Shown: positions 10,573 to 19,595, numbered from the stretch's first letter. The stretch is DNA of 64,000 nucleotides from a cyanobiont of Ornithocercus magnificus (GCA_007996965.1 BIMP01000001.1:620001-684000), one strand, 5' to 3'. The notes: generated by a model not told the origin, from the letters alone. Translations and numbers: made by a program.

Positions 10573-11315
10573 CAGCTGGTCCTGTGATGATAGAAACTCA
10601 GGGCATTTTCTAGAAGGCCATCAAAGACTATGCTTCCTTCCTGAAATACCAAACCTCGACTACAGAATTGGCGAAGTAAACTATCAGAGTGAGAGGCAAG
10701 TACCAGAGTACCGGCCGCGGCTAAAAATGCGTGCAGACGTCCTTGTGCTTTCTCATAAAAGCTGCTGTCACCAGCTCCAAAACCCTCATCCATGGCTAGA
10801 CAGTCATGTCTGCCTGCTGTTAGAGTGGCAAAAAGTAGCCTTGCAGCCATACCTTGACTATATGTTTTTACAGGAAGATGAACAAAGTCGCCTAAACCTG
10901 AGAAACTGACAACGTCTCTACAGAAAGATCTGAAATCCCGCAAGTTACCGTGTACTAGTAAGTAATGAGCTTTAATTGCCTGTAAACCACTTAGTTCGGG
11001 ACTGGTGATAAAACTTTTGTGAATCATGGGGAAAACCGGCACCCGTGCCTCGAAGAAACCACCTGTGTGTTGGTAGATGCCTGCTATTAGTCGTAGGAAT
11101 GTACTTTTACCAGCTCCATTGTGGCCGATTAGAGCTACTCGCTCACCTTCCCTAATAGTGCAGCTTACATTTTGCAGTGCTGTGATCACTGCACCGCTAC
11201 GGCAGTAGCTAAGGCGACCACCAGTAAAAGACCGCATCAAAGAGGTCTTGAGGCTGCGCGTCTCGGTGGTGAAGACTGGAATATTGAGGCATACACCCTT
11301 GAGGCACAGCACCAC
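10572..11315 (-). CDS. ABC-2 type polysaccharide exporter, ATP-binding subunit
   Basis: The Wzt/KpsT-type ATPase of the exporter. Walker A is ALIGHNGAGKST. The signature loop reads YSQGMAARLLFA, the degenerate form typical of polysaccharide exporters rather than LSGGQ. Walker B is DCLAMDEGFGAGD, and the switch His is in VLASHSD. The leading segment IPVFTTETRSLKTSL is the usual N-terminal strand and linker. The frame is open to 11420 inside the preceding glycosyltransferase, but that part is unrelated; GTG codons at 11315 and 11312, just after the preceding stop, are the likely starts. There is no long C-terminal O-antigen-binding domain, so chain length control is probably not through Wzt. 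Confidence 0.88.
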   Translation of the reverse strand: MVLCLKGVCLNIPVFTTETRSLKTSLMRSFTGGRLSYCRSGAVITALQNVSCTIREGERVALIGHNGAGKSTFLRLIAGIYQHTGGFFEARVPVFPMIHKSFITSPELSGLQAIKAHYLLVHGNLRDFRSFCRDVVSFSGLGDFVHLPVKTYSQGMAARLLFATLTAGRHDCLAMDEGFGAGDSSFYEKAQGRLHAFLAAAGTLVLASHSDSLLRQFCSRGLVFQEGSIVFDGLLENALSFYHHRTS

Positions 11316-11320
11316 CGGTG

Positions 11321-12364
11321 TTAACTCAGACTGCCAAACAGCTGATGCAGGTTGCGGCACTGTCGCTCGAGGCTGTAATAGCAGGCGTTTTGAAGACCTG
11401 CCTGGGAGAGCTGCTGCCAAAGACTCGGATCCCGAGCGAGCCGTTGTAACTGTGCAGCGAGACTAATGCCATCATCACTACATTCCACTAGCAGAGCGAC
11501 ATCCCGGTGTAGCTCCTCATGGACAGGAATTTTGCTGGCCAGAGTGGGCAAGCCATGAGCTTGAGCCTCTAGTAGCGGATAGTCAAATCCTTCCATCCAG
11601 CTAGTGGAGAGGAGTGCAAAGCTAGCACGCCACTTTTTCTCGAGCGCTTCCGCGCCGAGATTGGGATACCAACAGATGCGACTTTCAAGTCCCAGCTGTT
11701 GCTCTAATCGCTGTAGCAGAGGTGTCTCACGTCCTGTACTGCCAACAATAACTAGCCGTCCATCCCACCTCGGGTTAAGAGCTAGGAACCGTGCGAAGCC
11801 TCGCAGAGCAAGCGGTATGTTCTTGTTGCGGGCATGGCGAGCTAGCAGTAGTAAATCTGGTCCTGCTGGAACCGTAAGTGGCTCAACTGCAGTTTCAATA
11901 CCGTTAGGGATCACAGCAATACGCTGGGCTGGCAGTCCCTTTTGCAGAAGTAGATCGGCTACATGTCGACTTATGGCTACTACGCAATCAGCACCATGGA
12001 GATGACGCGGCAGCCAGAAGCGGCTACGTAAGTAGGCACGTCTACTGTCTGGCCAGTACAGTGGTGTAAGATCATGGCAAGTAATTACTTGGGGTCGGTC
12101 ACAAATTCCTAGCAGCCTATCTGTGTAGGGAGAATATATTAGGCTAGGATTTAGGCTTTTTATGAGATTTTGCACTGGTACAGCGTGCTGTACAAGAGCG
12201 CTAGATTGAAGCAAGCGCATCCAGTAGCTGTGCTGCTCACGCGGGAGATAACTATCAGATGACAGCTCGGCTAAACCATCAGCCCGCAGACGGAGTTGAG
12301 TTGGCAAAGGTGTGCTAGTTGCTGGAGTCCAGGCTGCCAATAGCCGCTCAACATATCTGCTCAA
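11321..12364 (-). CDS. Family 4 glycosyltransferase; start codon unclear
   Basis: A GT-B glycosyltransferase with VITCHDLTPLYWPDSRR, VVAISRHVADLLLQKGL, LLLARHARNKNIPLALRGF and the donor site LSTSWMEGFDYPLLEAQAHG. The first standard start in frame is TTG at 12364 (MSRYVERLL), but the open frame continues upstream and reads INILPYRPALTGL directly before it, which is the normal first beta-strand and glycine loop of the family. No ATG, GTG or TTG precedes that part. The protein may start at an ATT at 12400, or the true start codon has been lost by mutation. The gene sits between another GT4 and the exporter ATPase, all on the minus strand. Confidence 0.82.
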   Translation of the reverse strand: MSRYVERLLAAWTPATSTPLPTQLRLRADGLAELSSDSYLPREQHSYWMRLLQSSALVQHAVPVQNLIKSLNPSLIYSPYTDRLLGICDRPQVITCHDLTPLYWPDSRRAYLRSRFWLPRHLHGADCVVAISRHVADLLLQKGLPAQRIAVIPNGIETAVEPLTVPAGPDLLLLARHARNKNIPLALRGFARFLALNPRWDGRLVIVGSTGRETPLLQRLEQQLGLESRICWYPNLGAEALEKKWRASFALLSTSWMEGFDYPLLEAQAHGLPTLASKIPVHEELHRDVALLVECSDDGISLAAQLQRLARDPSLWQQLSQAGLQNACYYSLERQCRNLHQLFGSLS

Positions 12365-12421
12365 GCCTGTTAAAGCTGGGCGATAGGGTAAGATGTTAAT
12401 TAGTAAGGAATTTTGCGTAGG

Positions 12422-13537
12422 CTATGAACTTAGTGTTGGAAAAAGTTTACTGAGACGCCAATACCATACGGGCCGAGCAAATAACCGATCATAGCGAGCG
12501 CGAGCTTGGCAGCCAAGCTTAACACGAAGTGTTGGGCTGGCTGCTAGGCGCTGCAATACCGTTGCTAGGTCTTCAGGCCGCTGCGACCAGATCAAGCCAG
12601 GCAATCGTCCAACCCACCCCATGCCAGAGCATGGATAGTCAAAAGCCAGAGCTGGCAGCCCAGCCGCCATAGCTTCCAGCTGCACAATGCCAAAGGCTTC
12701 ATTGCTGCGGTCTGAAGGTAGTACTAAGACCTCAGCTATAGCTAGGCAATGAAGCTTAGACACTTCATCTAAGCGGCCGTGAAAAGTGACAGGTACTCGC
12801 GGCCCAAATAACTTTGTGGCTAATGCAGCAAAACTAGCCCGTCGTGGACCATCTCCTACTACATCCAGGTGCCAGGATGTAGACAAAGTTGCTAGAGCTT
12901 CTAGCAACCAATCTAGGCGCTTGTAGCTATCAAGTCGACCAATAAATAAGACCTGCAGTGGATCATCAACGGTGGGTTGACGAGGGGGCAAGACCATTGC
13001 TGCAGATTCCTGCTCTGCTGGCAAGCAGCAAGGCAGGATTTTGACCTGTCCAGCTGGACAGCCACTGAGTTCGAGCTCGCTAGCTAGTGGTGGCGAGGTA
13101 GTGACCACGCTCGATAGATAAGGAATCACTAGTAGAGCAAAGCGCTGGTAAAGGGCAAACAGACAACCAGTAAATCCGGGTGGACTTTCCAGAAAACAGT
13201 GCCAGTGAGCTGTAACTTGTCGTTGCGGATGTAATAACCGTGCCAGCAATAATATCAACAGTACTCCAGGAGAAGGTAGATGCCCATGAAGGGGCTCAGT
13301 TGCCTTTAGTAGTTGCCAAAGAGTCTGCGATGGCCAAGGAATGAGAAGGCGGCCAAGAGCGAGACGCGGCAATGTCTGTCGTCGGTACCGTACTGGCAGT
13401 GGGTCTAGTTCAGTACGATAACTGGGTTGAGCATCAAGGCTAAAGACCATGCCGCCCCAAACATCCGCCAACTCGTGGGCAATCCGCTCAATACCACCGT
13501 ATCCAGGCGGCCATTCGCGGAGTAGCTGTAAAGTCAT
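12422..13537 (-). CDS. Family 4 glycosyltransferase
   Basis: A 371-residue GT-B enzyme. It begins with the classical TLQLLREWPPGYGGIERIAHELA, where the GGIER glycine loop follows the first strand. It later has LQVLFIGRLDSYKRLDWLLEAL and the donor-binding PSDRSNEAFGIVQLEAMAAGLP, where the two glutamates bind the nucleotide sugar. The ATG overlaps the stop of the sulfotransferase-glycosyltransferase gene (ATGA), so they are translationally coupled. It belongs to a minus-strand run from 16053 to 9763. Donor and acceptor are unknown; the E-x7-E pattern indicates a retaining enzyme. Confidence 0.88.
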   Translation of the reverse strand: MTLQLLREWPPGYGGIERIAHELADVWGGMVFSLDAQPSYRTELDPLPVRYRRQTLPRLALGRLLIPWPSQTLWQLLKATEPLHGHLPSPGVLLILLLARLLHPQRQVTAHWHCFLESPPGFTGCLFALYQRFALLVIPYLSSVVTTSPPLASELELSGCPAGQVKILPCCLPAEQESAAMVLPPRQPTVDDPLQVLFIGRLDSYKRLDWLLEALATLSTSWHLDVVGDGPRRASFAALATKLFGPRVPVTFHGRLDEVSKLHCLAIAEVLVLPSDRSNEAFGIVQLEAMAAGLPALAFDYPCSGMGWVGRLPGLIWSQRPEDLATVLQRLAASPTLRVKLGCQARARYDRLFARPVWYWRLSKLFPTLSS

Positions 13538-16053
13538 GGTTGTGCCAAGGGTAACTTTAGCCAGGGATGCCGCACTTGTAGGGTGCGTGAGAGAGGACGC
13601 CAGGAACGTCTAGTTACTGTTTGGCTCATAGAGTCGATGTGGCTGTGATAGATAGCGAGCACCTGGGGACACTGAATACCGTTCCAGCCAGCCGCCACGA
13701 GCTTGCACCAAAAGTCGTAATCTTCCCAACCATCAGCAATGTCACTGTAACCATCAACAGCTTGCCAGGCGCTACGCCGCACAAGTGCCATAGCGTCTAT
13801 ATAGTTGCCAGATAGAAAACGGTCTCGCTGCCAGGACTGGCACCCTATGAGAACATGTTGTTTTTCTAGCTGGCCTGGCTCGGACTTAATAGCTATTAAT
13901 GGGTGAACTACAGCCAGAGAGTTACCGCCAGCCTCAGCTAGACTTAGACAGACGCTGACAGCGCCAGGGTAGAGCGCATTATCAGCGTCTAGTACAAAAC
14001 ACCAGGATGAATGAGCTGCTGTGAAAGCGGTGTTGCGGGTCGCGGCTAGGCCAGCGTTGTGTTGGTGACGAAGCAACAGCATTCTTTGAAAAGGATGACG
14101 ATGGCCGATGTGTTCCTGCATCCAATTCTGAATAACGGAGGCTCCCCCATCAGCAGAGGCGTCATCGACGACAATTAGCTCTAGCTCTGACTGCTGCTGC
14201 GCGAGTACACTATCTAGTGCTTTTCCGATGCGGTCTGCATAGTTATATGAACTCACTAATACTGCTGCCCGTGGCAGTTCACTACTTTTCCAGTGAAATA
14301 ATTCTTCCGTAGGTGGCGAGGGAACATCTCTAGCAGCTGCCATCAGCCTCTTGCCTGCGTGTAGTGCTCTTAGCTCTAGTGGCGTGAAAGGCTGGCCCAA
14401 CACCAATGGCGGAGCTTGCAAACCATCAAGCAAAGTCCAGTCTACTGATGCTTTGGTAGTTGAGGCTTCAATCAGGCGGGCGGCGGTGTGAGCGGCGGCG
14501 GCCAGCCAGCCAGCCCGGATCAAACCCGCAGTCGGTGTAGCTACGATCAAGTCAGGCCAACCTGGCAGATAAGCAATGGTCGGCTTGATTTGCTTTCCTA
14601 ATGCTGTTTCTGCTGCTAAGCCTTTTTCCCAGTCTGCTCCTCCTGGACCAAGCACTACAAGAGCACTAGCTATAGGTGGTGGCAAACCCAGCTCTGATGC
14701 CCAACGATTTGGATCAGTTGCTAGAGACTGTTGCATCCAGCCATTGTTTGGTGCTGAAGGATCTAGCCACCACGCAGGCAAACCAAGGGTCCGCAGCAGC
14801 CGGACACGAGCTGGGTCAGGATCCCATATCAGTTGCTGAGCATGCATATGAGCAAGCCAGTGCGCAGCTCGCTCTGGCGGCGGTAGTTCAAGATTGAGAG
14901 TTATGAACTTAACAAGTTCATCCTTTGTAGGATTTATAGAAGCAGCTCGGTCTATACTTCGCAGACACAACTGGTGGTGGTTACTGCAGTTAGAATCTAG
15001 ATAAATGTACTTAAGTTCCGGTAGTGGCAAGTGTTGTAGCAGCAAGTGAGGCCACAACTCGCACCAAGAAAGACCACAGCTACTAATCAAGAATTCTGGG
15101 GCGAGCTGCACATGCTTTGCAAAGCGTGGTGCCGGGTAATTGCGCCACTGTATGAGCAGATCTGGCCATGCAGTAGGGTCAGTTGCTGATGCTTGTATTG
15201 CTGCGCTTTTTGCTTGTAAATTGAGGCGCAGAGTTGCAGGAGGCTCAGCTGTCGGCCAGCGTTGTGGTAGGGGCCTCTGCTTTAGAAGCCTGTATAGTCG
15301 CCGTACAGGTGGCAACAGCGGCAAAGCAGCAACTTTAAGACTATGACAGTATTCTGGGTGTATCATTTCTAGCGCTGCTTGGCACTGATCTGCTCTAGGC
15401 TTAATTTCTGGGCAAGCCTTTAAAAGGTCTTGTATTTGAGCTTCAGGGTTATTAAACCAGCACTCAAAGTCGAAAACTGCAAGGGGAGATGATGACAAGC
15501 GAGTAGCGTGAATTACCTCAAGGTTGTGTCGCCACCAGATTTGTTGGCCTTGATTGGTATCCAGGCCAGTGAGAGGACCATCACGTCGTAATAACGAGTG
15601 CACAACCTCAGCAGGATTACGAACTGCTAGCAACAGTCGTAGAGGTAAATCAAGCTCGGTAGTAAGCTGTGACCAGAGGGGCAACAAACGGCTGCAACGA
15701 GGGTCTTTAATAACCCAAGGGCTTGATTGCAGGCTGGCTACAGCAGCCAAGAGTTCATGAAGCTGCCGACTGGCAGCTTGTGTAGCAGGGTGCTGTAGCC
15801 AGCCTTTAGGAAGGGCTAATGCGCCTTCCGGGGAAGGCCACCAGCGGTTGAGGTCGACTAGTAGCCTCTCTTGTATATCAACTACTTGTCGCCACTCGAA
15901 ATAACCCTCCGGATTATAGGTGTCACTGGCAATCATTTCTCCTGGAAAAGCAGCCCCAAGTTGCTGTAGCACACCACTGAGGAGGGATGTACCACTACGA
16001 TGCATGCCTACAACCAGTAGCAGGGGAAAATGTGTCAATGAATCCCTAAGCAA
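13534..16053 (-). CDS. Fusion protein: sulfotransferase domain plus family 2 glycosyltransferase
   Basis: A large 839-residue protein with two enzyme domains. The N-terminal ~200 residues are a PAPS-dependent sulfotransferase: LLVVGMHRSGTSLLSGVL is the 5'-phosphosulfate loop and LLLAVRNPAEVVHSLL the 3'-phosphate site. From about residue 593 to the end is a GT2 domain with AAVLVSSYNYADRIGKALDS, LELIVVDDASADGG, the LDADN metal site and GWEDYDFWCKL. The middle (~270-590) I do not recognise; it is rich in Leu, Ala and Trp. The start is TTG at 16053, only 2 bases from the divergent ATG of the next gene. Fusion suggests coupled sugar addition and sulfation of one glycan. Confidence 0.82.
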   Translation of the reverse strand: MLRDSLTHFPLLLVVGMHRSGTSLLSGVLQQLGAAFPGEMIASDTYNPEGYFEWRQVVDIQERLLVDLNRWWPSPEGALALPKGWLQHPATQAASRQLHELLAAVASLQSSPWVIKDPRCSRLLPLWSQLTTELDLPLRLLLAVRNPAEVVHSLLRRDGPLTGLDTNQGQQIWWRHNLEVIHATRLSSSPLAVFDFECWFNNPEAQIQDLLKACPEIKPRADQCQAALEMIHPEYCHSLKVAALPLLPPVRRLYRLLKQRPLPQRWPTAEPPATLRLNLQAKSAAIQASATDPTAWPDLLIQWRNYPAPRFAKHVQLAPEFLISSCGLSWCELWPHLLLQHLPLPELKYIYLDSNCSNHHQLCLRSIDRAASINPTKDELVKFITLNLELPPPERAAHWLAHMHAQQLIWDPDPARVRLLRTLGLPAWWLDPSAPNNGWMQQSLATDPNRWASELGLPPPIASALVVLGPGGADWEKGLAAETALGKQIKPTIAYLPGWPDLIVATPTAGLIRAGWLAAAAHTAARLIEASTTKASVDWTLLDGLQAPPLVLGQPFTPLELRALHAGKRLMAAARDVPSPPTEELFHWKSSELPRAAVLVSSYNYADRIGKALDSVLAQQQSELELIVVDDASADGGASVIQNWMQEHIGHRHPFQRMLLLRHQHNAGLAATRNTAFTAAHSSWCFVLDADNALYPGAVSVCLSLAEAGGNSLAVVHPLIAIKSEPGQLEKQHVLIGCQSWQRDRFLSGNYIDAMALVRRSAWQAVDGYSDIADGWEDYDFWCKLVAAGWNGIQCPQVLAIYHSHIDSMSQTVTRRSWRPLSRTLQVRHPWLKLPLAQP

Positions 16054-16055
16054 AT

Positions 16056-16820
16056 ATGGGAGAGACCAGTCTCTTCAATCACGTGCAGCTTTGCCATTTT
16101 CGTTTACCTCACTTTTTGGTAATTGGAACTCAGAGAGGAGGTACCACTAGTCTCCAAAAGCTGCTGGAGCAGCACCCTGATGTGTACCTTCCATCTCATA
16201 AAGAGGTTCACTACTTCACCCTACATGCGGAGCAGTCAGTGGCATGGTATAGTACACACTATACCAGTTCATCGTGGGAACAACAGCGTGGTGATATAAC
16301 GCCTTACTATTTGTTTCATCCCGAAGCACCACGGCGAATCTTTAGGTTGCTACCAAGTGCAAAGCTGATTGTCCTATTGCGTGATCCGGCAAACCGTGCA
16401 CTCTCTCAATTTTTTCATGCCCGCCGTCACGGTTTTGAGAAGCTGAACATTAGAGCAGCTCTAGAAGCTGAACCAGAGCGACTGGCTAGTGGCAGTCTTT
16501 ACAGTCACCAAAAGCACAGCTATGTGGCCCGCAGCTGTTACCTAGAACAGATGGATCGCTATGAGGCTCTATTCTCACGACACCAAATCTTGGTGTTGCG
16601 CAGCGAAGATTTATTCCAGAACCCCGGAGAGGTCTGGAGCCAAATCCAGTACTTCCTACAGCTGCGATACCAACCCCTACCAATTCCGGTTATACATGCC
16701 AATGCTGGTCAGGGTGAGGCTTCAGTTTTAGATCCAGAGGTTAGAGCAGGTCTCAGAGCAAAACTTGCTAACACTGTTGCGGGAGTAAGAGCACGCTATG
16801 GATTTGATTGGGATTGGTGA
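16056..16820 (+). CDS. Sulfotransferase
   Basis: A single-domain, PAPS-dependent sulfotransferase of 254 residues, of the type acting on carbohydrates. The 5'-phosphosulfate loop is FLVIGTQRGGTTSLQKLL and the 3'-phosphate motif is KLIVLLRDPANRALSQFFHARR. EVHYFTLHAEQSVAWYSTHY and ITPYYLFHPEAPRRI are also usual for this family. It probably sulfates a sugar of the exported polysaccharide. The ATG at 16056 lies 2 bases from the start of the divergent fusion gene, so each promoter would have to lie inside the other coding region. A GTG ten codons in is an alternative start that would ease this. Confidence 0.88.
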   Translation: MGETSLFNHVQLCHFRLPHFLVIGTQRGGTTSLQKLLEQHPDVYLPSHKEVHYFTLHAEQSVAWYSTHYTSSSWEQQRGDITPYYLFHPEAPRRIFRLLPSAKLIVLLRDPANRALSQFFHARRHGFEKLNIRAALEAEPERLASGSLYSHQKHSYVARSCYLEQMDRYEALFSRHQILVLRSEDLFQNPGEVWSQIQYFLQLRYQPLPIPVIHANAGQGEASVLDPEVRAGLRAKLANTVAGVRARYGFDWDW

Positions 16821-16839
16821 AGAAGAAGTCCTGCAATTG

Positions 16840-17685
16840 TTAGTTAAAGTTGATGTTCATAGATGAAGATACTGGTTTGCCCCTAACACGCAAAAGTAGA
16901 GGGACAGTAAGAGTAGCAGGGTGACTGATACCGTGCTCCCAGAGACCATCCTCGCCCCAACAATCGCCATGGTCAGCACAGACTAGCACAGTACCATCAG
17001 CAAAACGTTGCAGCAACCAAGCCAGAGAGCAATCTATCCACTCCAGGCAGGCCAATTGCCGGCGAGCACTTTCAGCAGCACTACAACTGGGACCACCAAA
17101 AGGAGTGCATGGACTAGGCCAACATTCCCAGTCAGCCCCTTGGTGCCAATAAGGTACATGAGTTTCACCAATGTTAAGGAAGCAAAAGATGGGTTGGCCA
17201 AGAGAAGCAGATGTTAACTTAGCATCAATCCAGTTAAGTTGCTTCTCGAGACTCCAAGTATTCCCTGAGAAATAGAAATCTTCAAAGGGAGCACTTAATA
17301 CTGTTCCTGTTGCACTAGCAGGGTTAAACCAGTCAACAGCACCACTGCCAATAGTTCGATATCCACACCGGTAGAAGCCTTCAACTATGTTGGCACCTGC
17401 CAGATGAAAGGCCTCGTTATCACATCCTGGTGAACCTGCGAATGCCATGCGAAATAGTTTTCCAGCCTTTGGATTAAGCCAGGGCTGCTGGCTACCTACT
17501 ACGCCGGGTGTGAAGCCCATCCAGAAAGCGGCATGGCTGCCATAAGTAAAATAGCTAGGCGCTAATGCACGGTGCAACGGGCCTATGGTGCTCAGCTGAG
17601 CTAAAGTACCTACAGTATAAGCAGCCTCAAACGTATCATAGCGACAGGAATCTAAGCTGATAAACAACACGTCACAGGACGACAT
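16840..17685 (-). CDS. Sulfatase/alkaline-phosphatase-fold hydrolase
   Basis: A protein of the alkaline phosphatase superfamily, which uses two metal ions to hydrolyse sulfate or phosphate esters. The N-terminal metal site is CDVLFISLDSCRYDTF, the likely nucleophile region is YFTYGSHAAFWMGF, and the C-terminal metal-binding motif is VLVCADHGDCWGEDGLWEHG. LNIGETHVPYW resembles the family's substrate-side histidine motif. No signal peptide is seen, so it may act in the cytosol. I start at the ATG at 17685 rather than the TTG five codons upstream. Lying between sulfotransferases and the secretion operon, it could trim sulfate from a glycan or act as a phosphotransferase; neither is shown. Confidence 0.78.
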   Translation of the reverse strand: MSSCDVLFISLDSCRYDTFEAAYTVGTLAQLSTIGPLHRALAPSYFTYGSHAAFWMGFTPGVVGSQQPWLNPKAGKLFRMAFAGSPGCDNEAFHLAGANIVEGFYRCGYRTIGSGAVDWFNPASATGTVLSAPFEDFYFSGNTWSLEKQLNWIDAKLTSASLGQPIFCFLNIGETHVPYWHQGADWECWPSPCTPFGGPSCSAAESARRQLACLEWIDCSLAWLLQRFADGTVLVCADHGDCWGEDGLWEHGISHPATLTVPLLLRVRGKPVSSSMNINFN

Positions 17686-17744
17686 AAGTAAGGCGTCCAA
17701 TCAAAGGTAAGATTAGAATAGCTCAGCAACTTCGAAGTCGGTTC

Positions 17745-18842
17745 TTGAGAGTCCAGCAAAAGCAGCGCTTTGTGCTGCTGCCGCAAGAGCATACGGTAAT
17801 AGTGCGGCAAACCGCAAAATGCGGCCAGGTTTTTCTTCTATCTCTACTCGGACTAGGAGTAGTAAGCCTTAGCATAGCCTGGTGTTACCGAATCGATGAA
17901 ATAGTTACTGTTCGAGGAAGACTTGTGCCACAACAAGGTAGTGTTGAGGTCAAAAGTCCGATAAGTGGTCAGCTGGCGGCAGTACTTGTAGATAATGGTG
18001 AACAGGTCACAGAAGGGGAAATACTGCTGCGCTTTGACTTGAGAGGAGCAAAACTTGAGGAGCAAGCTCTTAGCCAGCAGCTTCAGCTAGAGCAAAGACG
18101 AGTTAGGGATCAACTACAGAGCAACGCCCAACGTCAAAAGACTCTAAAACGCAACATCGATTTAACAAGAAGAATCCTTAATAAACTAAAGATCTTAGAG
18201 AATGGAGGTGCTATTAGCGAAGTGCAGACATTGCGTCAGGCTAACCAGCTAGAATCCCAAAAAGATGAGCTAATACAGCTTCAGACCCATTATAGAGAGC
18301 TCCTAAATGAGAGCAACAGTCGCAATACAACACTACAAAGTAGACTGAATCAAGTACGTAACGAACTACGTAACGAACTAATTAAGGCTCCTGTTAGTGG
18401 TACAGTCTTCGGCTTGACAGCTGACAACAGTCGTTATGTAGCTACAAATGCTGAACCGCTATTGAAGATTGTGCCCAAGGGCCAGCTCAATGGCACAGTA
18501 AGTGTGGGCAACAAAGATATAGGCTTCATTCGAGCTGGCCAGGCAGTAAAAGTACGTGTAGACTCTTTCCCATATACTAAATATGGAGAAATTGATGGAT
18601 CTATTAGTTATATTAGTGCCGATGCTTTGCCCCCCAATCAACTAATCAGTCAATATCACTTTCCAGTAGACCTGAAGCTTGAGAGCTCTCAACTAATAAC
18701 TAGAGAAGGTATGCTTATCCCCCTTCAATCTGGCATGACAATTACTACCAACCTGAAGCTACGAGACCGACGACTGATTGAGCTACTTAGTGATCTGTTC
18801 ACCAGCCGCGGTGAAAGTCTAAAGCGTTTACGACAACCATAA
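17745..18842 (+). CDS. HlyD-family membrane fusion protein of a type I secretion system
   Basis: The periplasmic adaptor that links an inner-membrane ABC exporter to an outer-membrane TolC-type channel. One transmembrane helix (about residues 28-47, VFLLSLLGLGVVSLSIAW) follows a short cytosolic N-terminus. Then come a biotinyl-lipoyl-like half (VEVKSPISGQLAAVLVDNGEQV), a coiled-coil hairpin of ~100 residues rich in Gln/Leu/Arg, and the returning half (ELIKAPVSGTVFGL), with the C-terminal beta domain after that. The start is TTG at 17745; no ATG is available near the N-terminus. It lies 2 bp upstream of the isomerase gene and 753 bp upstream of the exporter gene on the same strand. No TolC gene is in the window. 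Confidence 0.9.
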   Translation: MRVQQKQRFVLLPQEHTVIVRQTAKCGQVFLLSLLGLGVVSLSIAWCYRIDEIVTVRGRLVPQQGSVEVKSPISGQLAAVLVDNGEQVTEGEILLRFDLRGAKLEEQALSQQLQLEQRRVRDQLQSNAQRQKTLKRNIDLTRRILNKLKILENGGAISEVQTLRQANQLESQKDELIQLQTHYRELLNESNSRNTTLQSRLNQVRNELRNELIKAPVSGTVFGLTADNSRYVATNAEPLLKIVPKGQLNGTVSVGNKDIGFIRAGQAVKVRVDSFPYTKYGEIDGSISYISADALPPNQLISQYHFPVDLKLESSQLITREGMLIPLQSGMTITTNLKLRDRRLIELLSDLFTSRGESLKRLRQP

Positions 18843-18844
18843 CC

Positions 18845-19594
18845 ATGACTGGTAACTGTAGTAGCATAGAACCAGTACTATGGCTAGATAAACATACTGT
18901 TGACAGCAAGAAGTTACTAGATACGCTGCGGCGACAGGGTCATATGGCTTCTCTAGTACAAGAATTAGTTTTAGAAAAAGAGCTAGAAACAGTCAATCTG
19001 GGGCTTGAAGAAGAACAGCGTCTGCTCAAAGAATTCAGAAGTACGAAGAATCTAGAGGATAGTGACTCCTATCTTGATTTCCTGAATCGCAGCCAGCTGG
19101 ACGAGACCCTACTGCTTCAGAGTCTCAGCCGCCCATATAAAGTAGTGCGCTATCGCGAGCAACGCTGGGGTCACTGCACAAATACTCTCTATCTAAAAAA
19201 TAAAGAGCGCTATGATCGTATTGTCTACCGATGCCTGGAAGCCATTGATGCCGATGTAATGCAAGAGGTATTCTTCCGGCTAAAAGACCGAGAGGACAGT
19301 TGGGAAAACTTAGCATGTCAGTTCCCTGGTGCCAAACCGGATGCAAATGCACGCCAAGGCCCTGTCTTGGCAGCAGACATTGAGCCTAAATTGCTACAAG
19401 CCCTTCGTTATGCTGGACCAGGACGGGTGATTAAGCCACTATCTCTGGGGACCAAAATTGTGGTCGCAGAACTCGAGAGCCTCAAGGCTAGCCACCTTGA
19501 CAGTGAATTGCGCACCCGAATTCTACGAGAGGAATTTAATAGTTGGCTAAAGAAAGAATGCGCCAGGGTGCTTAGAAAATTGCGGTATTCGTGA
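18845..19594 (+). CDS. Parvulin/SurA-like peptidyl-prolyl isomerase protein
   Basis: A 249-residue protein that I assign by architecture to the SurA/PpiC-like group that accompanies cyanobacterial type I exporters. A charged helical part (residues ~20-90, with EKELETVNLGLEEEQRLLKEF) precedes a PpiC-like region (residues ~110-220, with AIDADVMQEVFFRLKDRED, NARQGPVLAADIEPKLLQAL and the strand end VIKPLSLGTKIVVAELES). The parvulin signature is weak. No signal peptide or membrane helix is visible, so it probably acts in the cytosol on the substrate before export. It has a 2-bp gap from the HlyD gene and a 1-bp gap to the ABC gene, one tight operon. Confidence 0.7.
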   Translation: MTGNCSSIEPVLWLDKHTVDSKKLLDTLRRQGHMASLVQELVLEKELETVNLGLEEEQRLLKEFRSTKNLEDSDSYLDFLNRSQLDETLLLQSLSRPYKVVRYREQRWGHCTNTLYLKNKERYDRIVYRCLEAIDADVMQEVFFRLKDREDSWENLACQFPGAKPDANARQGPVLAADIEPKLLQALRYAGPGRVIKPLSLGTKIVVAELESLKASHLDSELRTRILREEFNSWLKKECARVLRKLRYS

Positions 19595-19595
19595 A

